The notes under the pieces: model-generated | Told to the model about the DNA's origin: nothing | Seen by the model: only the letters and a program-made list of their open reading frames with translations | The model's database searches: none | Program-made: the position numbers and the translations under genes | Assembly: GCF_002914585.1 (NCBI RefSeq) | Contig: NZ_PDDM01000025.1 | Span: 1 to 64,000, forward strand | Length of the DNA stretch: 64,000 bases | Origin: Pseudanabaena sp. BC1403 | GTDB taxonomy: Bacteria; Cyanobacteriota; Cyanobacteriia; Pseudanabaenales; Pseudanabaenaceae | Direction: 5' to 3' | Shown: positions 26,310 to 35,972 of the stretch, piece after piece | Numbering within the stretch: the first letter of the stretch is position 1 | Layout: the number at the start of each line of letters is the position of its first letter

Positions 26310-29231
26310 TTAGGGCTGAGGTTTTACAGTAGATTTTGAAGGATGAGATTTGCGCCACCATCTTGAGAAGAGTTTCTCTGATTCTACCCACAAAACTAAT
26401 AGCATACTGAATCCAAAGCATAAGCCTAGCTCTGAAGCAGAAAGAGCATCAGTGCCAAAAAACTGGCGTAAGGTTGGGACATAGAGCAAAGCAAGTTGTA
26501 AAGCCGTGGTAAAAATTACGGAAATTAATAGATAGGGATTAGAAATCGGACTTAACTCAATGATTAGTTTGGAATCAGAACGACAGGATAGAGCATGACC
26601 CATTTGAGCAATACAGAGCGTCGTAAATGTAATCGTCTTCCAATGTTCGTGCCATGAGGGATTACCAGAATTATAGACGAGCTCCATTAAGCCGATTGTT
26701 TGCAAACCGAAGATAACACCGATTCGCAGAATATACCAGCCTAAGCCCCTAGCAAAAATATTTTCTTGGGGATGAAAAGGAGGACGCTCCATGATATCGT
26801 CTTCAGCAGGCTCTACTGCAAGAGCTAAGGCTGGCACGCCATCAGTAACTAGATTCATCCACAAAATCTGTAAAGGGGTAAGCGGAACTGCGCCAAAACC
26901 TAGAAAGGGAGTCGATGCGATCGCAATTACTTCACCGACATTACTACCAAGAATATATTTAATAAATCGGCGAATATTTGCGTAAACCGTTCGTCCTTCC
27001 TCGGTTGCAGCCACAATCGTCGCGTAGTTATCATCCAGCAAAATCATATCGCTAGCTTCTTTAGCAACATCTGTTCCTGTAATGCCCATAGCTATTCCAA
27101 TATTTGCTTGTTTTAGAGCAGGCGCATCATTTACTCCATCACCCGTCATCGCCACGATTTTACCGCTTCGTTGTAATGCTTGCACGATCCGCAGTTTATG
27201 CTCAGGTGAAACTCTGGCATAGACAGCAGTTTGTTGAGCGATCGCAGTTAGTTCATCGTCATCCATTTGTTCAATTTCTTGACCAGTTAATACGCGATCG
27301 CTTTCTGGATAAAAAATATTTAAGTCGCGAGCGATCGCTTGCGCCGTCAGTTGATGATCGCCTGTAATCATCGTCGTATGAATTCCTGCCCGACGACTGA
27401 TTTGTACTGCCGCCGCCGCTTCCATTCTGAGAGCATCACGAATACCCACAAGTCCCAGCCAAACCAGATTCTTCTCTATATCTACAAGTTCATCTTCTGT
27501 CGGTAAATTTTTTAGAGGCAGATAGGCGAATCCTAATACACGCATTCCTTTAGAGGCAAGCAGGGTATTTTGAATATTAACGGCTGTTTTATAGGAGGTT
27601 GTAATTAAGCCGATTTGTTTATCTATTTGAATGCGATCACATTGACTCAAAACCAACTCAGGCGAACCTTTACAAAATAGAAAATAAGGTATGTTGGGCA
27701 ATAATGCGGCGATCATTCGTATCGTTTCAGGTGTATCTTCAGCATCCATATCTTTGATGGCGATGATCGCGCTCATCAGCTTCCGCTCAGGCGTAAAGGG
27801 GATCTCAGCAACTCTGGAGAAATATTGCGTAAAGTGCGACTGCCAAAAATTCGCTTTCCCAGCCAAGGTTAGCAGCGCTCCTTCGGTAGGATCACCGATG
27901 ATTTTCCATAGTGATTCTGGTGAACGAATAGGCAAGGGACTTAAGTCCTTCTTGCCTCGTGGTGATGGGCGATCGCTTATTTGTTCAACGGTTCTTTTTT
28001 GTAAATAGGAATCATTACAAATTACACTTGCTGCGAGTAAAATCTGTAATTCTGCACATTGATAAATATTAAGATCACTAGCCAGCATATCTCCTGCTAG
28101 TCGAGAGAGGGCAAATTCGCCAATTGGTTCATAGCCAGTTCCATTGATTTGAGCAGCATAACTGGTGGTGAAAATATTTTCCGCCACCATTTTGTTCTGG
28201 GTCAAGGTTCCTGTCTTATCAGAACAAATCATTGTCACCGAACCCAGTGTTTCCACCGCAGGCAACTTGCGAATCAGAGCATTACGGCGAACCATTCTTT
28301 GCGTGCCAAGGGCAAGTGTCACAGTAATTACTGCTGGCAGACCTTCTGGTACAGCAGCAACTGCCATACTCAAGGATGTATTTAACAACTTGACAAAGTC
28401 ACCATTGCGCCATAGTCCTAAAGCAATCACGATCGCTACTAGAACCAAAGAAGAAATAACTAAAGCCTGTGAAAGCTCAGCCATGCGTTTTTGCAATGGA
28501 GTTTCTTCTATTTCCACATCTTGTAATAAATTGGCAATCTTTCCCAATTCAGTTTGCATTCCGATTGCCGTGACTAGCATCATGCCGCGTCCTTGCAATA
28601 CTTCAGTTCCCTGAAACAGCATATTGCAGCGATCGCCTAAAGATTCATTTTCATCAAATATCTGATCAGCAAACTTATTCACTCCCTGAGATTCACCTGT
28701 AAGTGCCCCTTCTCTTACTTTCAGCTTTACTGCCTCTATTAACCGCCCATCTGCTGCAATCTGCATCCCCGCATCAACAAACACAATATCCCCCACTACC
28801 AGTTCCACCGATCGGATTTCGGCAACTTTACCCTCACGCAATACCCGCACATTCGGAGTCGCCATGCGTTTTAGGGCTGCCAAAGCCTCTTCAGCACGAC
28901 TCTCCTGTACATAGCCCAAAATGCCGTTGAGAATGACGATCGCTGCGATCGCGATCGCGTCTTTAGGAAAGCTTCCCGCCCGCAAATCTAAACCTGCTGA
29001 AACAACTGCTACCCCCATCAACATCAACAACATGATGTTAGTAAACTGATCAACAAAAATACTTAGCTTTGAACGCCCTGATTTTGTATCTAACTCATTG
29101 CGCCCATAGACAGCTTGGCGATCGCTGATCTGCCATGACTCTAAACCCAACTCTGGGTTTGTATCCAAAGCAGCGATCGCTTGCTCGATCGTAAGGGTAT
29201 GCCAAACTTGATTTGTTGGTAAATTACTCAT
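26310..29231 (-). CDS. P-type IIA cation (Ca2+) ATPase
   Basis: A 973-aa P-type ATPase from ATG 29231; an in-frame TTG six codons upstream is less likely. Order: an N-terminal cation-ATPase domain (HTLTIEQAIAALDTN), the actuator domain with TGES, transmembrane helix 4 with PEGLPAVITVTLALG, the phosphorylation site CSDKTGTLTQNKM (Asp about 339), the nucleotide-binding KGSPE, the hinge MTGDGVNDAPALKQA, and a C-terminal cation-ATPase domain with four to six helices. The PEGLP motif and domain set fit the SERCA/PacL class (Ca2+ or Mn2+ export), but specificity is inferred. A DUF697 GTPase follows in the same operon. Confidence 0.93.
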   Translation of the reverse strand: MSNLPTNQVWHTLTIEQAIAALDTNPELGLESWQISDRQAVYGRNELDTKSGRSKLSIFVDQFTNIMLLMLMGVAVVSAGLDLRAGSFPKDAIAIAAIVILNGILGYVQESRAEEALAALKRMATPNVRVLREGKVAEIRSVELVVGDIVFVDAGMQIAADGRLIEAVKLKVREGALTGESQGVNKFADQIFDENESLGDRCNMLFQGTEVLQGRGMMLVTAIGMQTELGKIANLLQDVEIEETPLQKRMAELSQALVISSLVLVAIVIALGLWRNGDFVKLLNTSLSMAVAAVPEGLPAVITVTLALGTQRMVRRNALIRKLPAVETLGSVTMICSDKTGTLTQNKMVAENIFTTSYAAQINGTGYEPIGEFALSRLAGDMLASDLNIYQCAELQILLAASVICNDSYLQKRTVEQISDRPSPRGKKDLSPLPIRSPESLWKIIGDPTEGALLTLAGKANFWQSHFTQYFSRVAEIPFTPERKLMSAIIAIKDMDAEDTPETIRMIAALLPNIPYFLFCKGSPELVLSQCDRIQIDKQIGLITTSYKTAVNIQNTLLASKGMRVLGFAYLPLKNLPTEDELVDIEKNLVWLGLVGIRDALRMEAAAAVQISRRAGIHTTMITGDHQLTAQAIARDLNIFYPESDRVLTGQEIEQMDDDELTAIAQQTAVYARVSPEHKLRIVQALQRSGKIVAMTGDGVNDAPALKQANIGIAMGITGTDVAKEASDMILLDDNYATIVAATEEGRTVYANIRRFIKYILGSNVGEVIAIASTPFLGFGAVPLTPLQILWMNLVTDGVPALALAVEPAEDDIMERPPFHPQENIFARGLGWYILRIGVIFGLQTIGLMELVYNSGNPSWHEHWKTITFTTLCIAQMGHALSCRSDSKLIIELSPISNPYLLISVIFTTALQLALLYVPTLRQFFGTDALSASELGLCFGFSMLLVLWVESEKLFSRWWRKSHPSKSTVKPQP

Positions 29232-29340
29232 TGTGGGTTTTGTCAGCAATCAGGATGATCACATCTCTGTTTTAGCCTATCAGAGTCCATGCTATTGCTA
29301 AATCCTCTTTACAACTTGTTTAAGCTTTAGAGAAATCCAA

Positions 29341-29422
29341 TGCTGAATTTCAAAAAAACAATTTTGGGTTTTCCAGCGCCTGCGGCGCTGGAAAACCCAA
29401 AATTGTTTTCATAATGAGAATT
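29341..29422. mobile_element. family-A element, left end degenerate
   Basis: A perfect 26-bp-arm hairpin (29355-29380 and 29384-29409, loop TGC, GC core CCAGCGCC/GGCGCTGG) is followed by the family-A right end ATAATGAGAATT. The left end has diverged (TGCTGAATTTCAAAA). It lies between the divergent ATPase and hisB genes. It lacks the second hairpin seen in the 20064 and 45304 copies. Confidence 0.6.
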
Positions 29423-29506
29423 TCCAAATCAAGCAACGCGATCGCAATTTAAGGTTAAAGTGTAGTAAAGCTGACACTTTACAACTTTTATCAACTCTTC
29501 TGCGCT

Positions 29507-30109
29507 ATGTCCTACGATACTCCTCGCATTGCAAAAGTCCACCGCAAAACTGGCGAAACCGAAGTCACTGTGGCGCTGAATCTTGATGGCACAGGTAAAG
29601 GAAATATCAACACTGGTATTCCCTTTCTCGATCATATGCTGCATCAAATCTGCTCTCACGGATTAATTGATCTCGATGTTCAAGCTACGGGTGACTTGCA
29701 TATTGATGATCATCATACTAATGAAGATGTGGGGATTGTATTAGGGCAAGCTCTTGGACAAGCATTAGGCGATCGCAAAGGGATTGCAAGATTTGGACAT
29801 TTTGTTGCGCCTCTAGATGAAGCGCTCGTTCAAGTTGCCCTTGATTTTTCGGGTCGTCCCTATTTGGTTTATGGATTAGTGATTCCCAATCAGCGGGTGG
29901 GAACTTATGACACAGAGTTAGTCCGCGAGTTTTATCAAGCCGTAGTCAATCATGCCCAGATGACACTGCATGTCAGGCTGTTAGAGAAGGGGAATTCTCA
30001 TCATATTATTGAGGCTTCTTTTAAAGCTTTTGCTCGTGCTTTACGGATGGCAGTAGAAGTCGATCCACGTCGCGTCAGTACGATTCCTAGCTCCAAAGGC
30101 GTTTTATAA
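29507..30109 (+). CDS. hisB: imidazoleglycerol-phosphate dehydratase
   Basis: A 200-aa enzyme of histidine synthesis that converts imidazole-glycerol phosphate to imidazole-acetol phosphate, of the usual monofunctional length. Metal-binding motifs are present: [22 protein letters not shown] and [17 protein letters not shown], with the C-terminal [16 protein letters not shown]. It is monocistronic, with a divergent P-type ATPase upstream and a shared terminator with the convergent diguanylate cyclase. Confidence 0.98.
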   Translation: MSYDTPRIAKVHRKTGETEVTVALNLDGTGKGNINTGIPFLDHMLHQICSHGLIDLDVQATGDLHIDDHHTNEDVGIVLGQALGQALGDRKGIARFGHFVAPLDEALVQVALDFSGRPYLVYGLVIPNQRVGTYDTELVREFYQAVVNHAQMTLHVRLLEKGNSHHIIEASFKAFARALRMAVEVDPRRVSTIPSSKGVL

Positions 30110-30113
30110 ATTC

Positions 30114-30153
30114 AAAAAAAGATGGTGGCGCGAAACACCACCATCTTTTTTTT
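30114..30153. terminator. bidirectional terminator between hisB and the diguanylate cyclase
   Basis: The stem GATGGTGG/CCACCATC (30121-30128 and 30138-30145) is flanked by an A run on the left and eight T on the right, so both convergent transcripts see a hairpin plus U tract. Confidence 0.85.
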
Positions 30154-31312
30154 AGCGTTGGTTCGCGATCGCTACTAAGTTACGACCATTGTTCTTGGCT
30201 GCATATAGGGCATGATCGGCAGCCGTAATTAAGCTTTCCAGTGAATTTCCATGCTGACGGATTACTGCGATTCCTAAACTAATCGTGATTTGGATATTTG
30301 ATGGTGTGGGATTTGTCTCTACATAAGAGCGTAATCGCTCAGCAAGCTCATGTGCTTGATCGAGCATCGTATCGGGCAACAAAATCAAAAACTCTTCACC
30401 TCCCCAACGACTTGCTAAATCAGCTTTCCGCATCTTGGTTTGGAGGATTTGCGCAAGATGAATAAGAACTGTATCACCGCCACCATGTCCATAGACATCA
30501 TTAACTCGCTTAAAGAAATCGACATCAATCAAAATAATCGCAAATAAGCGATCGCTACGATAAAACTGATTCATGGCGATCTCAAGCTGATGCATCATCG
30601 CCCGCCGATTGAGCAAATGTGTCAGTACATCAGTATTAGCGGATCTATGTAAATCGTGATAGAGCCTCTGGCAGACCATCATGATAAATCCAGAGGTCAT
30701 TAAAAACTTAGAGATAAAAATTACGAGTAAAGAAGCAGAATTGATATCAGCATGTGCAAATAGATTGTCAGGTGGATTTCCGATCAAGATTACAATTCTT
30801 GCTATTAATAGCAAGATTAAAACAAATATGACACTCGCCATAAATCTTGCTGCCCCAACAAAGCTTTTATGGGAATTGCTTAACAAATAGTAAATAGAAA
30901 GCGCAAAGACTACTATTTGAAAAGCTGATTGAGTGATGGTCTTAAATAGGAAAACGTCTTTAAAAATCACAAAACATGATTGAATCCCAATGAATAGAAG
31001 GTGAAGTATGAGAAAGTAATGGAGCTTAATCTTTTTGTCGGTAAATTGAGCGATACCGATACATGAAATTGAACTACCTAGCAATAGGAAGAGTCCAGCA
31101 GTAACTAATGTGGCTGATAGCTGAAAGGTTCTACTGAAGCTAATGATATAGCTAATTATTGTAAAAATATTACCTAGGGTGAAAGTTTTAATGCCTCGGT
31201 ATTGATTTACCAAGCAACATAAAAAAATCAGCATTGATAGTTGTAATACGGCATCAATGCTAGTCATAAAGATCATTGTCTGAACATCAAGATTTACCAA
31301 GCTTGTAAACAT
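30152..31312 (-). CDS. membrane-bound diguanylate cyclase (GGEEF)
   Basis: A 386-aa protein with seven or so predicted membrane helices in the first 210 residues and a C-terminal GGDEF domain (about 220-385). The active site is [12 protein letters not shown]. The inhibitory I-site RKAD lies exactly five residues before GGEEF, so product feedback by c-di-GMP is expected. The substrate is two GTP. The first 19 bases overlap the end of bioF; a later in-frame ATG (31276) would avoid the overlap and still keep all helices. The coupling to bioF is positional and probably not functional. Confidence 0.9.
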   Translation of the reverse strand: MFTSLVNLDVQTMIFMTSIDAVLQLSMLIFLCCLVNQYRGIKTFTLGNIFTIISYIISFSRTFQLSATLVTAGLFLLLGSSISCIGIAQFTDKKIKLHYFLILHLLFIGIQSCFVIFKDVFLFKTITQSAFQIVVFALSIYYLLSNSHKSFVGAARFMASVIFVLILLLIARIVILIGNPPDNLFAHADINSASLLVIFISKFLMTSGFIMMVCQRLYHDLHRSANTDVLTHLLNRRAMMHQLEIAMNQFYRSDRLFAIILIDVDFFKRVNDVYGHGGGDTVLIHLAQILQTKMRKADLASRWGGEEFLILLPDTMLDQAHELAERLRSYVETNPTPSNIQITISLGIAVIRQHGNSLESLITAADHALYAAKNNGRNLVAIANQR

Positions 31313-32469
31313 TGCATCAAATACTGGATTTGTTCTTGGGTATGACTTGCCATCAAGGTTAGACGGATGCGTGGAGTCGGTACAGTGGGCGGACGGATCG
31401 CAGGGGCAAAGATTCCATTTTCGCGTAAATTTGTTGCCATTTGCAGCGTTTGAGCAATATCAGCCATCTCGATCGCAATTATTGGTGAATCAAATGCGAT
31501 CGCCTGAATACCTAAACTTTGTAAACCTTGTTTAAAGAATCCCACATTTTGCCAAATCTGCTGACGGAGAGTATTTTCTGACTTGACAATGTTAATCGCT
31601 GCGATCGCTGCACCTGTATCCGCAGGCGAAAGCCCCGTAGTATAAATCCAAGTTGCCGCCCGATTGCGTAAAAAATCGATAAGTTTAGCCGAACCTGCCA
31701 CATATCCGCCCAAACTTCCCAAAGCCTTACTCAGAGTTCCCACTTGGATTAAATCCTGCTGAATCCCCAATGCAGTCGTCAAGCCACCACCGCGATCGCC
31801 AAATACTCCCGTTCCATGTGCTTCATCGACTAATACCATGCAGTCGTATTGGTTAGCTAAATCCATGATTGCCCGTAATGGTGCAAGATCGCCATCCATA
31901 CTAAACACGCTGTCAGTGGTAATTAGACAGCGGCGATATTTAGCACGATTTGCTTGCAATTTAGCGGTGAGATCGGCTAAATCCAAATGCTGATAATCGA
32001 TGGCAGTTGCACCACTCAGCAAACCACCCTTTTTCAAACAAGAGTGATTATATTCATCACCCAAAATCAAATCTCGCTGTCCCACAATTGCAGCGATCAC
32101 TCCCAAATTTGCCAAGTAACCAGAGCTAAATACTAACGCCGCCTCAGTATTTTTAAGATCAGCGATCGCAGTTTCTAATTCTTCATGCAAAGCCAGATGT
32201 CCTGTTACCAGACGAGATCCTGTCGAGCCAGTCCCATACATTTCTGTAGCGCTAATCGCTGCATCAATCAATCGGCGATCGCCTGCTAGCCCCAAATAGT
32301 TATTACTAGCAAACAGCAACATCTCGCGTCCATCAATAGTAGCGATCGTTCCTGCTTTGCTACTTATAGTTTGCGTAGAGCGATACCAGTTAGCTTTGTG
32401 GATGGACTCTAATGAGCGATCGAGCCAGTCGTAGGGCGTAGATAAATGAGTAATGGGTTTAGTCTTCAC
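31294..32469 (-). CDS. bioF: 8-amino-7-oxononanoate synthase
   Basis: A 391-aa PLP enzyme of the alpha-oxoamine synthase family, joining pimeloyl-CoA/ACP and alanine in biotin synthesis. Motifs: [12 protein letters not shown] near the N-terminus, [37 protein letters not shown] and the PLP lysine in [14 protein letters not shown] (about 240). Close relatives (glycine C-acetyltransferase) share the fold, but the GDEYNHSC and FSMDGD segments fit BioF. No other biotin gene is near. The next gene on the strand, a diguanylate cyclase, overlaps its 3' end. Confidence 0.9.
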   Translation of the reverse strand: MKTKPITHLSTPYDWLDRSLESIHKANWYRSTQTISSKAGTIATIDGREMLLFASNNYLGLAGDRRLIDAAISATEMYGTGSTGSRLVTGHLALHEELETAIADLKNTEAALVFSSGYLANLGVIAAIVGQRDLILGDEYNHSCLKKGGLLSGATAIDYQHLDLADLTAKLQANRAKYRRCLITTDSVFSMDGDLAPLRAIMDLANQYDCMVLVDEAHGTGVFGDRGGGLTTALGIQQDLIQVGTLSKALGSLGGYVAGSAKLIDFLRNRAATWIYTTGLSPADTGAAIAAINIVKSENTLRQQIWQNVGFFKQGLQSLGIQAIAFDSPIIAIEMADIAQTLQMATNLRENGIFAPAIRPPTVPTPRIRLTLMASHTQEQIQYLMQCLQAW

Positions 32470-32531
32470 ACTTCTTTACAAATTAAGATTAAAATCTTTA
32501 TAAGTAACTAAACATAATTAAAAAAACAGAA

Positions 32532-32574
32532 CCAAGATATGTACCACCCGCTACGTGGGCAGTGCATATCTTGG
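32532..32574. repeat. imperfect palindrome between divergent bioF and the ferritin-like gene
   Basis: Outer arms CCAAGATATG (32532-32541) and CATATCTTGG (32565-32574) are perfect, and the interior CACCCGCTACGTGGGC pairs partly. Because the flanking genes diverge, termination is not the obvious role. Confidence 0.6.
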
Positions 32575-32659
32575 GGCTTTGTATTTAATTTTGCGTAGCT
32601 ACATAGAATAAGCGGCGCATAGCGCAAATTATCCTACCGTTATTATCTAGGTTTAAAAA

Positions 32660-33550
32660 ATGACAGTTGCATATCCTCGTAAACTTCGTGGACAGCTAAG
32701 CGCCCAAGACATCCTCGATCAAGTGGTGCGCCAGCGTGAAATCCACATGGTAACGCTCAATCGCTACCGTTTTAATGAGCAGCGTAGTTGCAAAGACCTG
32801 ACCGACCTAATCGAAAGACTCGATGGCAAGCCCCGCGACTTGATTAAAGATTTATCGCATCACGTTGCTGACGAAGCGCGTCATGCTCTTTGGCTAACTG
32901 ATTTACTCTACGAACTTGGTGAGGACATCGGCACTCCCCCAGGGACTTCCTATATCGATGAGTTTGAGCGGATGATTAGCTACGACACTATCGGTAGTAA
33001 TCCTGAAGATGGCATCATCGAATCTCTCGCAGCGATCAATGTCACCGAAAAGCGCGGTTGTGAATACTTCGCCGCCCATATCCGCGCCTTGCAAAAGTCT
33101 GAGCAAACCCCCGAAAACATCAAAATCCGCGAAACCATCGAAAAGATCATGCCTGAAGAGGTTCAACATGTTCGGTGGGGCAATCGTAAGCTGGCGGAAA
33201 TTGCGAAAAAGAGTGAAGCTCTTCATGCCAAAGTGGATACTGCTAAGCGTAAATATACTGCGATCGAGCAAGCTGCCTATGAGTCGGGAATGGATGTTCT
33301 TGCTGGTGCAGAAGTTCGCCGCGTTGAGAACTTGATGAAGATTGCCGATACACTTCCGCTATGGCAACGTCCACAATACTTAATCGATCAACTTCCTCAG
33401 ACTTTGTTCTCTTCTGATTTGCAAAAGACTAGAATCGATCTAGTCAAGAAAGCATGGGATAAAGATCCTTCTTCTTTTGTCGAGAAGTTCATTCCGATGT
33501 TCTTTAATGCCAATCTCAAAGATACCGCAAATAAAGCAGGAACTTATTAA
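32660..33550 (+). CDS. ferritin-like diiron protein
   Basis: A 296-aa all-helical protein with the two-Glu/Glu-x-x-His pattern of diiron four-helix bundles: a Glu in VRQREIHMVTLNRY (about 27), DEARH (about 71-75), EKRGCEYFAAH (about 122) and PEEVQHVRWG (about 154-163). The C-terminal 100 residues are an extra helical extension. Ferritin-like proteins store iron or act as oxidases; the reaction here is unknown. It is transcribed alone and well conserved in style, with HIP1-type codon use. Confidence 0.82.
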   Translation: MTVAYPRKLRGQLSAQDILDQVVRQREIHMVTLNRYRFNEQRSCKDLTDLIERLDGKPRDLIKDLSHHVADEARHALWLTDLLYELGEDIGTPPGTSYIDEFERMISYDTIGSNPEDGIIESLAAINVTEKRGCEYFAAHIRALQKSEQTPENIKIRETIEKIMPEEVQHVRWGNRKLAEIAKKSEALHAKVDTAKRKYTAIEQAAYESGMDVLAGAEVRRVENLMKIADTLPLWQRPQYLIDQLPQTLFSSDLQKTRIDLVKKAWDKDPSSFVEKFIPMFFNANLKDTANKAGTY

Positions 33551-33554
33551 TCTC

Positions 33555-33604
33555 GATTGTGCAGTTTTCCAATTATCACAAGCTAATCAAAAAACTGCAC
33601 AATC
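33555..33604. terminator. bidirectional hairpin between the ferritin-like gene and mutM
   Basis: Perfect 14-bp arms GATTGTGCAGTTTT (33555-33568) and AAAACTGCACAATC (33591-33604) with a 22-nt loop, placed between two convergent stop codons. Confidence 0.75.
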
Positions 33605-33626
33605 AATTCAAGAGGAGTTGCGATCG

Positions 33627-34496
33627 CTATAGACTCTGACATTGAGAACAGAAATGTGTAGATCGTCCGCCGAGTTTAATCCTTGAAACTACTGTCCCAC
33701 AGACATTGCAAGGCTGTCCTGTACGTCGAAACACCCAAGCTGTATCAATATAGTTTCCCTTAAGTCCAGCAACATTCTGAAAAGAACTAAATGTCGTTCC
33801 ACCCTTAGCTATACCATCACTAAGAGAGCGAATAATCCCTTGACGTAGAGATGTGATCTGTTCCAAATCAAGAGAATTTGCCGCTTTCTGAGGATGGATT
33901 TTGCCAAGAAACAATGATTCGTCAGCATAGATATTCCCAATCCCCGCGACAGTTTCCTGATCGAGAAGCACAGTCTTAATCGGACGACCAGTACGATTAA
34001 ACTTAGCGGCTAAATACTCTGGCGTAAACTTAGGATCAAAGGGTTCCAAACCCAACTTCTGCAACCCTGTAATAATTGATTCCGTTGTTTGATTAGATGG
34101 AACCCACCAAACCTTACCAAAAGTTCGTTGATCGTCAAACCGCAACTCCTTCAATCCGCCATTTTTTCCTTTTTCCCCTTTTCCTTTTTTCTTTAGAAAT
34201 AGCCTTACCCGCGTATGCTTGCCCACAGTAGTATCGCGATCGCACCAGAGCAAACTCCCAGTCATTCGCAAATGCACACCTAATTGATTGCCTTGTGAAA
34301 GCTTAGCAATTAAATATTTCCCCCGACGCTGCCACTCAATGAACTCAGCACCAATTGCCGATGCTAAAAAATTCTCTGAATTTTCGGGATAGGCGATCGC
34401 ACGGGGGAGCAATACCTCACCGCCTTCAATCTGCCAACCTAGCGTATTTTCATTTAAACCGATACGAACCGTCTCAACTTCTGGTAATTCGGGCAT
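33627..34496 (-). CDS. mutM: formamidopyrimidine-DNA glycosylase
   Basis: A 289-aa Fpg/MutM DNA repair enzyme that removes 8-oxoguanine and formamidopyrimidines. The start must be ATG 34496, because the mature N-terminus is the catalytic Pro-Glu of MPELPEVETVR; upstream in-frame codons would bury it. Other motifs: the H2TH region (ETVAGIGNIYADESLFLGKIHP), Lys in GGTTFSSF, and the C-terminal zinc finger CNVCGTVV...THFCSQCQ. Odd feature: a Lys/Gly-rich insert KKKGKGEKGKNGG (about residue 105) encoded by a purine-rich tract at about 34163-34198, in front of LRFDDQRTFG, where most homologues have a short loop. Confidence 0.96.
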   Translation of the reverse strand: MPELPEVETVRIGLNENTLGWQIEGGEVLLPRAIAYPENSENFLASAIGAEFIEWQRRGKYLIAKLSQGNQLGVHLRMTGSLLWCDRDTTVGKHTRVRLFLKKKGKGEKGKNGGLKELRFDDQRTFGKVWWVPSNQTTESIITGLQKLGLEPFDPKFTPEYLAAKFNRTGRPIKTVLLDQETVAGIGNIYADESLFLGKIHPQKAANSLDLEQITSLRQGIIRSLSDGIAKGGTTFSSFQNVAGLKGNYIDTAWVFRRTGQPCNVCGTVVSRIKLGGRSTHFCSQCQSL

Positions 34497-34538
34497 TATA
34501 TGTAACGCTTTACGCCAATTTTCATACTTAATTATATT

Positions 34539-34591
34539 AAAACCCAAAAATGAGAGAGGGCGCTAAGCGCCCTCTCTCATTTTTGGGTTTT
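34539..34591 (-). terminator. 26-bp perfect palindrome, psaE terminator
   Basis: Arms 34539-34564 and 34566-34591 with a single-base loop; cap AAAACCCAAAA...TTTTGGGTTTT and core GAGGGCGCTAAGCGCCCTC. It is 13 bp beyond the psaE stop and upstream of the mutM start. Confidence 0.85.
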
Positions 34592-34604
34592 GAGTTAGAA
34601 GAAT

Positions 34605-34796
34605 CTAGGCGACTTCTTCTACTTCATCGATCGCAAAGTTATTGGTTGCGATGTTGGAGTAGTTTACGCTGTCGAAACGAACGATAACTGGGTAGATGAT
34701 GCCGCTCTTATCAACAGAAGCTACAGTACCGACTTCGCGATACCAGTAGGACTCTTTACGCAAAATACGAACCTTAGAACCACGTGCAACTGCCAT
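34605..34796 (-). CDS. psaE: photosystem I subunit IV
   Basis: A 63-aa PsaE, a small SH3-like stromal subunit of photosystem I that helps dock ferredoxin and supports cyclic electron flow. The whole sequence is typical: [39 protein letters not shown] and [12 protein letters not shown] ribosome site-like AAGGAT precedes the ATG. The roughly 130-bp leader contains a small hairpin (GAGGCGTTCGCCTC, about 34868). It is monocistronic with a strong palindromic terminator, as expected for an abundant mRNA. Confidence 0.98.
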   Translation of the reverse strand: MAVARGSKVRILRKESYWYREVGTVASVDKSGIIYPVIVRFDSVNYSNIATNNFAIDEVEEVA

Positions 34797-34950
34797 AGTT
34801 TTATCCTTATTCCTAAAGACTGTAATGTGAAAAATAAAATGATTACAGATACCGTCTCTAGGTTACTGCGAGGCGTTCGCCTCTGTCTATTTCTAGCCCA
34901 TTAAGTTTTATTTAGCAAAAGGAGATTTACAACTTGAAAATATAAAATCC

Positions 34951-34991
34951 AAAAAACTGTACCGCCCGCGTAGCGGGCGGTACAGTTTTTT
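34951..34991 (-). terminator. 19-bp perfect palindrome, terminator of the L,D-transpeptidase gene
   Basis: Arms 34951-34969 (AAAAAACTGTACCGCCCGC) and 34973-34991 with loop GTA. The stem ends in six A/T pairs, giving a U tract on the minus strand. Confidence 0.85.
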
Positions 34992-35008
34992 AGGTTGGAC
35001 TTAGTTAC

Positions 35009-35518
35009 TTAACGCACAACTACAGATGTCCCTATAGAAGCCCATCGGTACAGCCATGCCGCATGATCGGGAGCAACATTAGTACAGCCATGACTGATGG
35101 GTATTCCGAAGCTCCGATGCCAATATGCCCCATGAATAGCATAATTGCCACTGTAGTACATCACATGAGGCACATCTGGCACGTTATAGTCCTCTCCCTG
35201 CATTCTTGCAGTGGGATATTTAGATTGAATGCTAAATATCCCTGTAGGTGTTGGCGTGTCACTTTTACCAGTAGAAACAATCACTGCATAAACCTGTCTA
35301 TTGCCTTGCCATGCTATAAGGGTCTGGCTACGCCGATTAATCTCAATCCAACGTTGGCCTGATCTCTTTAAACGCTGAATATCTTGATTTCTAACATTGC
35401 CAGATACAGTTTGTGCGATCGCCCTATCTAAATTAATTAAGTTAACTCCGCCGCTCAGTCCCGTTAAGAGCAAAGCGGTAACTAAAGCAGTAGATCTAGT
35501 TTTCCAATACTTAATCAT
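35009..35518 (-). CDS. secreted L,D-transpeptidase (YkuD)
   Basis: A 169-aa protein from ATG 35518; a codon nine residues upstream is also in frame, but this start gives a classical signal peptide (MIKYWKTRSTALVTALLLTG...AIAQ). The YkuD catalytic domain covers the rest: INRRSQTLIAWQGNRQVYAVIVSTG, TPTGIFSI, and the catalytic His/Cys motif AIHG...SHGCTNVAPDHAAWLY. Such enzymes form 3-3 cross-links in periplasmic peptidoglycan or attach proteins to it. Length fits the minimal single-domain class. It is transcribed alone. Confidence 0.92.
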   Translation of the reverse strand: MIKYWKTRSTALVTALLLTGLSGGVNLINLDRAIAQTVSGNVRNQDIQRLKRSGQRWIEINRRSQTLIAWQGNRQVYAVIVSTGKSDTPTPTGIFSIQSKYPTARMQGEDYNVPDVPHVMYYSGNYAIHGAYWHRSFGIPISHGCTNVAPDHAAWLYRWASIGTSVVVR

Positions 35519-35589
35519 GTTGATCGCAAGGTTGCATATCAACAAGTATGCCCAAAATTTACTGAAAAACTGCCAAAAGGCTCAATAAA

Positions 35590-35622
35590 TAAGAAAGGTT
35601 TCACTTAGCGAAACCTTTCTTA
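35590..35622 (-). terminator. hairpin after the small conserved gene
   Basis: Perfect 13-bp arms TAAGAAAGGTTTC (35590) and GAAACCTTTCTTA (35610) with a 7-nt loop, just 3' of the 95-aa gene on the minus strand. Confidence 0.75.
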
Positions 35623-35631
35623 AAGAACAAG

Positions 35632-35919
35632 TTATTTATTGTAAAAAAAGGCTATGTCTTTGTCCTTCAGTGGGGCAAAGCCTGCATCCAGTAATTTTTG
35701 ATTGAGTTCATCTTGAGGAATATGTTTTGCGCCAATACGGACAATGCGCGATCGCATGGTATTAGTTACGCCACTGCGCTGACGACCTGCTTCAAGTGCC
35801 ATTACGCTGCTATAGAGATCAAGTTTCTTAGGGTCAATTGGTGTGCCATCAAAGTCGATACCTTGAGAGATCGCTACATCAATAGCATCAGCACCAGTTG
35901 TTTGAGAATTTTCGGACAT
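35632..35919 (-). CDS. small conserved cyanobacterial protein (DUF4090-like)
   Basis: A 95-aa protein without membrane segments. The central and C-terminal part, LYSSVMALEAGRQRSG, NTMRSRIVRIGAKH, LNQKLLDAGFAPLKDKDIAFFYNK, has the look of a strongly conserved cyanobacterial family; from memory DUF4090 fits, with moderate certainty. The function is unknown. It is flanked by hairpins and probably transcribed alone. Confidence 0.75.
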   Translation of the reverse strand: MSENSQTTGADAIDVAISQGIDFDGTPIDPKKLDLYSSVMALEAGRQRSGVTNTMRSRIVRIGAKHIPQDELNQKLLDAGFAPLKDKDIAFFYNK

Positions 35920-35972
35920 AAATAAAAACCAAATACTTGTTGAGATTAGTGCTTTGCGCCACTCTCAACAAA

